DNA of 46,681 nt from positions 1 to 46,681 of the forward strand of contig NZ_NFLU01000019.1 of the NCBI RefSeq assembly GCF_002161085.1, in the 5' to 3' direction. Shown here piece by piece: positions 1 through 5,887 of the stretch (its first letter is position 1; each line of letters starts with the position of its first letter). The position numbers and the translations under genes are program-made. The stretch comes from Flavonifractor sp. An112 (GTDB lineage: Bacteria; Bacillota; Clostridia; Oscillospirales; Oscillospiraceae). Below the pieces are notes generated by a model. The model was given only the letters and a program-made list of their open reading frames with translations, had not been told where the DNA came from and ran no database searches.

Positions 1-44
<44 letters not shown>

Positions 45-54
45 CTTCTCTTCT

Positions 55-1143
55 TTACGCCTGCTCCAGGGCCAGAAAATCCTTTATGATCTCCTCCCCC
101 CGGGCGTGTACCCGGTCAAAGTCCACATGGGGATTATAGATGGCCTCCAGCTCATCGTGCATGGCCTTGGCCTGAGCCAGGGCGTCCACCGCCTCCTCCA
201 TGAGGGCGGCAGTCACCTTCCGGGCAAAGCGCAGCCGGGCCCGGCTGCGCCGCAGCAGCTCGGCATCCACCATGGCCTCCAGCCGGATACGGCGGTAGGG
301 CCGGCGGGGCCAGGGCTGCTCGGGGGTGGTGCTCACAAAGGCCAGAGACAGATCGGGGACAATCAGATGGGCCATCCGGTCAGGGAACATGGGATCGGGG
401 CAGGCCACCACATCGTGGCCCGCTGCCATGGCCCCGGCGGCCAGGCAGGTGAGCATGGTGTGGGCCAGGCCATAGGTATCGCTCAGCTCATATACCCTGC
501 TGCACTGGGCCTCCACCGTGCCGTACTCCCGCAGCACCCCCTGCCAGGTCACCGCCCCCAAAAACCGCTGTACCGACCGGCCTGCCTGTTCTCCCTCCCG
601 CTTCAGTTCCCGGGACAGGATGCCCTTGGCCCGCTTGGCCATCTTGGCCTCCAGGGCAGGGGTGAGCAGCAGGGCCCGCCCGTCCTCCTCCAGCTGGGCG
701 GCAGCGGTGAGACAGCGGTAGGCCCGGGCATAGCAGGCCTTATAGCCCTTCATGCACCCTTTCAGCTCCGCACCCACCGCCTGGAGTGCCGCCCGGTCAT
801 AGCAGGCCCCCAGATCCACATAGCTCTCCACCAGGCCGGGATATTTGGGCTCCACCACATGGGGGGCGGTGCCGTCCACCACCGCCGCACCCAGGGCGGG
901 GATGATGACCGCATCCAGGGAGTCGGGATCGCCGGAGCAGTAGATGTACTCCACCGAATGGCCCGCCTCCTCCATGGCCCGCCCCACCTGCTTCATCAGG
1001 GTGGATTTGCCGCAGCCCGGCCCGCCCTTCAAAATGCGGATGTCCCGGGCCTTCTCCGGGTCCAGCATCTGATCGTAAAGGGAATAAAAGCCGGTGGGGG
1101 CATTGGCCCCTAAGTAATAACAGATCCTTGCCTCTGCTTCCAT
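55..1143 (-). CDS. P-loop ATPase, PRK06851-like
   Basis: This 362-residue protein has a clear Walker A motif (GGPGCGKST, about residues 40-48) after a short N-terminal region typical of the PRK06851 group of Firmicute ATPases. The segments around 'SLDAVIIPALGAAVVDGTAPH' also fit that group. Members usually carry a second, degenerate nucleotide-binding half; here the C-terminal half has basic stretches (PWPRRPYRRIRLEA) but no obvious second Walker A. An in-frame ATG at 1215 exists, but the ATG at 1143 has GGAGGG seven bases upstream and is preferred. The gene is co-directional with the LysR gene, 68 bases downstream of its stop. Its cellular role is unknown. Confidence 0.75.
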   Translation of the reverse strand: MEAEARICYYLGANAPTGFYSLYDQMLDPEKARDIRILKGGPGCGKSTLMKQVGRAMEEAGHSVEYIYCSGDPDSLDAVIIPALGAAVVDGTAPHVVEPKYPGLVESYVDLGACYDRAALQAVGAELKGCMKGYKACYARAYRCLTAAAQLEEDGRALLLTPALEAKMAKRAKGILSRELKREGEQAGRSVQRFLGAVTWQGVLREYGTVEAQCSRVYELSDTYGLAHTMLTCLAAGAMAAGHDVVACPDPMFPDRMAHLIVPDLSLAFVSTTPEQPWPRRPYRRIRLEAMVDAELLRRSRARLRFARKVTAALMEEAVDALAQAKAMHDELEAIYNPHVDFDRVHARGEEIIKDFLALEQA

Positions 1144-1211
1144 AAAAAGACCCTCCAAGAGTAAGTTTCTCACTCTCAGGGTATGCGTGGGCAGGTTGGA
1201 CGGTGCGCCGG

Positions 1212-2117
1212 TCACATCTTGTCCCGGTAAAAGTAGAGTAATTCCTCCACCAGCATGGCCGCCGCCGGGGACAGAGGGCTGGAGCGCCGGTAGAGCAGAT
1301 AAAACTGCCGCTCCAGCAGGGGACTCTCCGGGGCAAACACCAGGATTTTGCCCTCCTGAGCCGCCTCTTTGGCGGCGCAGCCCGACAGGATGGAGATGCC
1401 TAGGCCGTTCTTCACCCCCTGGAGGATGCTCTCAGTGCTCTCCAACTGGGCTGCCATAGTCAGATTCTTAATCTCCAGGCCGATGCCCTTGAGATACTGC
1501 TCGGCCTGCTTGCGGGTACCGGAGCCCGGCTCCCGCATCAGGAAGGGGGCGTGTCTCAGGATCTCCGGCGTCATCTGGCCTCCCAGGGCCTGATACTCCG
1601 GGGTGTTGGGGGTGGCAATCACCAGCTGTTCCGCGAAGAAGGGGACGCACAGCAGTCCCGCTCGCTGGACCGGAGCCCCCACCAGCCCCAGCTCGGCTCC
1701 GTTTTCCACCATCCACTGGACCACCTGGCCGCTGTCCCCCTGCCGGACCTGGAAAAACACGTCTGGGTAGCGCTGGCGCAGCAGGGGCAGAATCTGGGGC
1801 AGCAGGTACTGGGAGGGCACGGTGGAGGCCGCCACCGACAAAGTCCCCGAGATGGAGGAGGCGGCGGTACGCACATCCTGGGCCGCCCGCTGGCACAGGC
1901 CCAAAATCTCGGCGGCATACCGGCTGAGCACCCGCCCGGCGGCGGTGAGCCGCAGTTCCCGGGTAGAGCGCACCACCAGCTGGGTCCCCAACTCGTCCTC
2001 CAGAGCGGCTACATGGGCGCTGACGGTAGGCTGGGTGAGATAGAGGGCCTCCGCCGCCTTGGAAAAGCTGCGCTGGCGGGCCACCTGTAAAAATGCCTCC
2101 AGTTGTTTGAATTGCAT
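1212..2117 (-). CDS. LysR-family regulator, selenium-gene associated
   Basis: A 301-residue LysR-type regulator. The N-terminal winged helix-turn-helix (about residues 1-60, 'FKQLEAFLQVARQRSFSKAAE') is followed by a LysR substrate-binding domain with two Rossmann-like lobes. The start at 2117 has GGAGG six bases upstream; an upstream ATG at 2174 lacks a site and would overlap the divergent promoter. The gene diverges from selD with only 72 bases between starts, the usual arrangement of a LysR regulator and its target. A LysR subgroup is known next to selD, yedE and yedF in Firmicutes, so control of selenium uptake or use is the likely role. The inducer is unknown. Confidence 0.85.
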   Translation of the reverse strand: MQFKQLEAFLQVARQRSFSKAAEALYLTQPTVSAHVAALEDELGTQLVVRSTRELRLTAAGRVLSRYAAEILGLCQRAAQDVRTAASSISGTLSVAASTVPSQYLLPQILPLLRQRYPDVFFQVRQGDSGQVVQWMVENGAELGLVGAPVQRAGLLCVPFFAEQLVIATPNTPEYQALGGQMTPEILRHAPFLMREPGSGTRKQAEQYLKGIGLEIKNLTMAAQLESTESILQGVKNGLGISILSGCAAKEAAQEGKILVFAPESPLLERQFYLLYRRSSPLSPAAAMLVEELLYFYRDKM

Positions 2118-2130
2118 GGTAAGCCTCCGA

Positions 2131-2159
2131 TTGCTTTTTTCGTTGAAATAAGATACACT
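2131..2159 (+). promoter_or_regulatory. Candidate sigma-A promoter of selD
   Basis: TTGCTT (2131-2136) and TACACT (2154-2159) are separated by 17 bases, giving a predicted leader of about 24 bases before the selD ATG. The region lies between the divergent LysR and selD genes, where a LysR protein would be expected to bind. Both hexamers match consensus only partly. Confidence 0.4.
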
Positions 2160-2189
2160 GTTGCTAACAAACATTCAGGGGGTGATGAG

Positions 2190-3233
2190 ATGCCGTATGA
2201 GAAGCTGCGCCTGACCGCCATGACCACGGCCGGTGGGTGAGGGGCCAAAATAGGGCCGGGTGTCCTAAGGAATGTATTGGCGGGCCTGCCCAAAGCGGCG
2301 GACCCCAACCTGCTGGTGGGTTATGACTCCAGCGACGACGCCGCCGTCTACAAGGTCAGTCACGACGTGGCCATGATCCAGACGGTGGACTTCTTCCCTC
2401 CGGTGGTGGACGACCCCTATACCTTCGGGCAGATCGCCGCCACCAACGCCCTCTCCGACGTGTACGCCATGGGGGGCGAGCCCCGGCTGGCCATGAATCT
2501 GCTGGCCTTCCCCTCCTGCCTGCCGGTGGAGGCGGTGGGAGATATTCTGGCAGGAGGCGCCTCCAAGGTAACTGAGGCCGGAGCAGTGATCGCCGGCGGC
2601 CACAGTATTGAAGATCAGGAGCCCAAGTACGGCCTGTGCGTCACCGGGCTGGTCCATCCCCGCCGCATCCTCACCAACAGCGGGGCAAAGGTGGGGGATA
2701 TCCTGGTGCTGACCAAGGCGCTGGGCACCGGTGTGCTGTCCACCGCCGCCAAGGCCGAGCTGCTGGAAGAGGCCGACTACAAGCAGATGGTGGAACTGAT
2801 GACCACCCTCAATAAGTACGCCGCCCAGGCGGTGGGGTCTATTTCCCTCAGCGCCTGCACCGACGTCACCGGCTTCGGCCTGGTGGGCCATGTGAAGGAA
2901 ATGGCGGAGGGCAGCGGTACCACCATGGAGCTGTGGGCGGGCAAGGTGCCCATCGTGCCCAAGGCTCTGGAGCTGGCACGGGACGGCATCATCCCCGCCG
3001 GCGCTTACCGCAACATGGACTTTACCGCCGGCGACACCCTGGAGGACTCCGCTGTTCCCCGGGAAGTGCTGGACTGTCTCTACGATCCCCAGACCGCCGG
3101 CGGACTGCTGTTCAGCGTACCCGAGCGCCAGCTCCACGCCCTCATGGGCCGGATGATGGACGCCGGGGTGCCCGCCGTGGCCGTGGGCGCGGTGCGTCCC
3201 AGAGGGGAAAAGCTGGTCCACATCAAGCCATAA
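2190..3233 (+). CDS. selD: Selenide, water dikinase; Sec-containing SelD
   Basis: SelD makes selenophosphate from selenide and ATP, the selenium donor for selenocysteine and selenouridine. The ATG at 2190 opens a frame reading MPYEKLRLTAMTTAGG, then UGA at 2238-2240, then GAKIGPGVLRNVLAGLPK, and runs on to the TAA at 3231. The UGA falls exactly at the catalytic Cys/Sec position of SelD (GG[C/U]GAK), with the essential Lys three residues later. Read as Sec17 the product has 347 residues, normal for SelD; the Gly/Asp-rich ATP sites follow (GYDSSDDAAVY, GGHSIEDQEP). Simple gene calling would stop at the UGA and start at TTG 2277, losing the catalytic segment. A ribosome site (AGGGGGTGA) precedes 2190. 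The gene heads the selenium block. Confidence 0.93.
2238..2267 (+). promoter_or_regulatory. UGA(Sec) codon and candidate bacterial SECIS hairpin
   Basis: After the UGA at 2238-2240, TAGGG (2251-2255) can pair with TCCTA (2263-2267), including one G-U pair, around a seven-base loop that starts 15 bases after the UGA. This distance is at the short edge of what is known for bacterial SECIS elements. The stem is short and the first two loop bases are C rather than the preferred G, so the exact fold is uncertain even though UGA recoding is well supported by the protein alignment. Confidence 0.45.
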
Positions 3234-3239
3234 GCAGAC

Positions 3240-3273
3240 AAAAGGGCTGCCGCACGTTGTGCGGCAGCCCTTT
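3240..3273 (+). terminator. Intrinsic terminator after selD
   Basis: A perfect 15-bp stem (AAAGGGCTGCCGCAC with its complement) and GTT loop begin six bases after the selD stop. The T-run is partly inside the stem (CCCTTT) and continues as GTGCGTTTT. It separates selD from the transporter gene. Confidence 0.75.
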
Positions 3274-3345
3274 GTGCGTTTTCCCATTATACCTCTCTTT
3301 ATTGATTTTTTCTATATCTTTCATTTTATTTATGGAAAATTCGTA

Positions 3346-3375
3346 TTTCAAATTTTTGTACCCCGGCGCTATAAT
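3346..3375 (+). promoter_or_regulatory. Candidate promoter for the YedE-type transporter
   Basis: A perfect -10 hexamer TATAAT lies at 3370-3375 in the 158-base AT-rich spacer between the selD terminator and the transporter start. The -35 region (TTTCAA/TTCAAA near 3346-3352) is weak. No regulatory RNA was recognised in this leader. Confidence 0.4.
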
Positions 3376-3431
3376 CTGCTTGAGAGAAAGTTTGTTTGCT
3401 TTCCTGAAAAAAAGTTAGAGAGGTGTTGTGT

Positions 3432-4505
3432 GTGACAAAGCTCAAAGGACACCTGCCGGTTATTCTGGCCGGACTGGTGGTAGGCATCGCCTCGGTGGTG
3501 CTGGTTGCTCTGGGCAACCCGGTAAACATGGGCTTCTGTATCGCCTGCTTCCTGCGGGACATCGCCGGCGGCGTGGGGATGCACCGGGCCGCCATTGTGC
3601 AGTACATCCGGCCCGAGATCATTGGCCTGGTGCTGGGCGCCATGATCATGGCCCTGGCAGGCAAGGAGTTCAAGGTGCGGGGCGGCTCCTCCCCCATGAC
3701 CCGGTTCGTGCTGGGCTTCTGCGTCATGGTGGGCGCCCTCATGTTCCTGGGCTGCCCCCTGCGGATGGTCATCCGCCTGGGCGGCGGCGACGGAAACGCC
3801 ATCCTGGGCCTCATTGGCTTCATCATCGGCATTTTCGTGGGCACCCTGTTCCTGAAAGCAGGCTTCTCCCTCAAGAAGTCCCAGCCTCAGCCCAAGATCG
3901 AGGGTGTGCTCATGCCCGCCGTCAACGTGGGCCTGCTCATCCTGGTGATCGCCGCTCCCGCCTTCATCTTCTTCTCCACTGAGGGTCCCGGCTCCATGCG
4001 GGCCCCCATCGCCGCCGCCCTTATCGCCGGTCTGGTGGTGGGCGCCATCGCCCAGCGCAGCCGTCTGTGCATGGCCGGCGGCATCCGGGACGCCATGATG
4101 CTGAAGGACTTCCACCTGCTCATGGGCTTCGTGGCCATCTTCGTGGCCGTGCTGGTGGGCAACCTGATCGTGGGCGGCATGGGCCTCAAGGGCGGCTTCA
4201 ACCCCGGCTTTGCCGGTCAGGCCGTGGCCCACACCGACGGGCTTTGGAACCTGCTGGGCATGGTGCTGGTGGGTCTGGGCTCCGTGCTGCTGGGCGGCTG
4301 TCCCCTGCGTCAGCTCATCCTCTCCGGCAGCGGCAACAGCGACTCCTCCGTGGCCGTGCTGGGCATGGTGGTGGGCGCCGCCTTCTGCCATAACTTCGGC
4401 CTGGCCTCCTCCACCGACGGCCCCAGCTTTGCCGGTAAGGTGGCCGTCATCATCGGTCTGGTCCTGGTCTGCGCCATCGGCGCGGGCAACACCAAGAAAG
4501 CGTGA
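3432..4505 (+). CDS. yedE: YedE-family putative selenium transporter
   Basis: A 357-residue, strongly hydrophobic membrane protein with about ten predicted helices and two similar halves. Each half carries a conserved small-residue/Cys segment: 'MGFCIACFLRD' and 'LGCPLRMVIR' in the first, 'RSRLCMAGGIRD' and 'GGCPLRQLIL' in the second. This pattern belongs to the YeeE/YedE (sulfur or selenium permease) family. Its place between selD and a TusA-like gene indicates uptake of a selenium compound. GTG, TTG and GTG starts are possible at 3423, 3426 and 3432; AGAGAGG at 3416-3423 is best spaced for 3432. The TusA-like gene follows after 10 bases, so the two are probably cotranscribed and coupled. 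Confidence 0.88.
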   Translation: MTKLKGHLPVILAGLVVGIASVVLVALGNPVNMGFCIACFLRDIAGGVGMHRAAIVQYIRPEIIGLVLGAMIMALAGKEFKVRGGSSPMTRFVLGFCVMVGALMFLGCPLRMVIRLGGGDGNAILGLIGFIIGIFVGTLFLKAGFSLKKSQPQPKIEGVLMPAVNVGLLILVIAAPAFIFFSTEGPGSMRAPIAAALIAGLVVGAIAQRSRLCMAGGIRDAMMLKDFHLLMGFVAIFVAVLVGNLIVGGMGLKGGFNPGFAGQAVAHTDGLWNLLGMVLVGLGSVLLGGCPLRQLILSGSGNSDSSVAVLGMVVGAAFCHNFGLASSTDGPSFAGKVAVIIGLVLVCAIGAGNTKKA

Positions 4506-4515
4506 GGTGAACGGT

Positions 4516-4719
4516 ATGAATCAAGTGGACGCCAGAGGCTACTCCTGTCCTGAGCCGGTGCTCATGACCAAGAAGGCCCTGCAAAACGGCACCCCCCTGG
4601 TGGTGCTGGTAGACAATGAGACTCCCCTCCAGAACGTGCGCCGGTTTGCCACCAACAATGGCTACCAGGTGACCTGGAAAGAGGTGGGGGAGGACTATGA
4701 ACTCACCATCACCAAGTAA
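4516..4719 (+). CDS. yedF: TusA/SirA-like protein of selenium cluster (YedF N-domain)
   Basis: A 67-residue protein consisting of one TusA-like domain with the conserved CPxP motif (SCPEPV, Cys11), whose cysteine carries persulfide or perselenide in relatives. Typical YedF proteins of selenium clusters add a DsrE-like domain and are about 200 residues long; that second domain is absent here. AGGTGA six bases before the ATG supports the start. The next gene begins 23 bases before this one ends, implying translational coupling. Delivery of reduced selenium from the transporter toward SelD is inferred from context. Confidence 0.8.
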   Translation: MNQVDARGYSCPEPVLMTKKALQNGTPLVVLVDNETPLQNVRRFATNNGYQVTWKEVGEDYELTITK

Positions 4720-4957
4720 GGAGCACATCGCCACCTTCCACACCCACTTCGGGGCCCTCACCTTCCACAAGAAGCTGAAAGCCCTGGGAGACAACGCGGT
4801 GATGATGCCGGTGCCCCGCAAGCTGTCCGCCTCCTGCGGCACCTGCGTGAAGTTCTCCCTTCCCTTCGACCAGTCCTGGGCCGACGAGGATCTGGAGGCG
4901 GTCTACCTCCATGAAGAGGGAAACTACCGGCTGCTCTTCGAGAACGAGGAAACCTGA
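4697..4957 (+). CDS. DUF3343 small protein, putative Se/S carrier
   Basis: An 86-residue protein with the DUF3343 pattern: an N-terminal 'ATFHTHFGALTFHKKLKALG' segment, a 'MPVPRKLSASCGTCVKF' centre and a short acidic tail. The two cysteines in SCGTC are the conserved candidates for binding sulfur or selenium. The reading frame overlaps the TusA-like gene by 23 bases and GGGGGAGG lies just before its ATG. DUF3343 genes commonly sit beside yedE/yedF/selD, and the order here is the usual one. The biochemical role is not established. Confidence 0.8.
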   Translation: MNSPSPSKEHIATFHTHFGALTFHKKLKALGDNAVMMPVPRKLSASCGTCVKFSLPFDQSWADEDLEAVYLHEEGNYRLLFENEET

Positions 4958-4959
4958 GA

Positions 4960-4995
4960 AATCCCCCCGGATGTCTTGTAGCATCCGGGGGGATT
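4960..4995 (+). terminator. Strong hairpin ending the selenium operon
   Basis: AATCCCCCCGGATG (4960-4973) and its exact complement (4982-4995) form a 14-bp stem with an eight-base loop directly after the DUF3343 stop. There is no clear T-run on either side, so it may be a weak terminator or an mRNA-end stabiliser. Confidence 0.55.
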
Positions 4996-5005
4996 ATGCT
5001 ATACT
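4976..5005 (+). promoter_or_regulatory. Candidate extended -10 promoter for udk
   Basis: TATACT (5000-5005) is preceded by TGC, forming an extended -10 element. TTGTAG (4976-4981) lies 18 bases upstream, partly inside the loop of the preceding hairpin. The udk ATG follows about 28 bases downstream. Confidence 0.4.
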
Positions 5006-5032
5006 AAATAAAAAAATGGGGGAGCGGACGCA

Positions 5033-5650
5033 ATGGACACCATGATCATCGGCATCGCCGGAGGCACCGGCTCGGGCAAAACCACCCTGACTCTGGGTCT
5101 GAAGGAGCGCTTTGGGGACGCGGTCTCCATCCTCTACCACGACAACTACTACAAGCAGCACGACGAGATGCCCTATGAGGAGCGGTGCAAGCTGAACTAT
5201 GACCACCCGGACGCCTTCGATACCCAGCGTCTGGTGGAAGATCTGGACGCTCTGCGCCGGGGGGAGACAGTGTACAGCCCCACCTACGACTACACCATGC
5301 ACAACCGGGCCGCCGAGACGGTGGAGGTCCGTCCCGCCAGGGTGATCCTGGTGGAGGGCATCCTCATCTTTGTGGAGCCCGCCCTGCGGGAGCGCATGGA
5401 CATCAAGCTCTTTGTGGACACCGACGCCGACGTGCGCATCCTCCGCCGCATCCTGCGGGACGTAAAACAGCGGGGCCGCTCCCTGGACTCGGTGGTACAG
5501 CAGTACCTCACCACCGTCAAGCCCATGCACGAGCAGTTCGTGGAGCCCTCCAAGCGGTACGCCGACCTGATCGTACCCGAGGGCGGCCGCAACCAGGTGG
5601 CCATGGAGATGATCATTCAGCGCATCCGCAGCCATATTTCTTTGGATTGA
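5033..5650 (+). CDS. udk: Uridine kinase
   Basis: A 205-residue cytoplasmic kinase of the pyrimidine salvage pathway that phosphorylates uridine and cytidine. The P-loop GGTGSGKT lies at residues 10-17. It is followed by the nucleoside-binding 'YHDNYYKQHDEMPYEER', 'NYDHPDAFD' and 'YDYTMHNR' motifs, the family signature. The length is normal. GGGGGAG sits 10 bases before the ATG. It is a single-gene unit flanked by hairpins and does not belong functionally to the selenium genes upstream. Confidence 0.95.
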   Translation: MDTMIIGIAGGTGSGKTTLTLGLKERFGDAVSILYHDNYYKQHDEMPYEERCKLNYDHPDAFDTQRLVEDLDALRRGETVYSPTYDYTMHNRAAETVEVRPARVILVEGILIFVEPALRERMDIKLFVDTDADVRILRRILRDVKQRGRSLDSVVQQYLTTVKPMHEQFVEPSKRYADLIVPEGGRNQVAMEMIIQRIRSHISLD

Positions 5651-5658
5651 CAGACAGC

Positions 5659-5692
5659 AAAAGGGAACCTGCCATACGGCAGGTCCCCTTTT
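5659..5692. terminator. Bidirectional terminator
   Basis: AAAAGGGAACCTGCC pairs with its complement with one A/C mismatch around an ATAC loop. The A- and T-runs on the two sides allow it to end both udk (plus strand) and the small minus-strand gene starting at 5870. Confidence 0.85.
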
Positions 5693-5693
5693 C

Positions 5694-5870
5694 TTATTGA
5701 AACCGGTAGCCCTTTTGCTGCAAACTCTGGAGAAAGCCCATGAAATGCCCATGGTCCCAAAAGTTCAGCAGCCGCCAGCCCTCCATGGGATGGAAGGAGA
5801 CGATGCGGGCCTCATCCAGCCGTACCCTGCCGCTCACCCACTGCTCCTTTGTATATGCCGTGAGTTGCAT
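5694..5870 (-). CDS. Small hypothetical protein, 58 residues
   Basis: This short gene begins 17 bases after the M56 protein stop, with AAGGAGGGAG placed correctly before the ATG at 5870, and ends directly before a terminator. The product is soluble, aromatic-rich and moderately charged (MQLTAYTKEQWVSGRVRLDE...). I do not recognise a family. Its ribosome site, operon position and terminator support it as real. A role with the M56 sensor upstream is only a guess from position. Confidence 0.6.
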   Translation of the reverse strand: MQLTAYTKEQWVSGRVRLDEARIVSFHPMEGWRLLNFWDHGHFMGFLQSLQQKGYRFQ

Positions 5871-5887
5871 CCGCTCCCTCCTTATTG

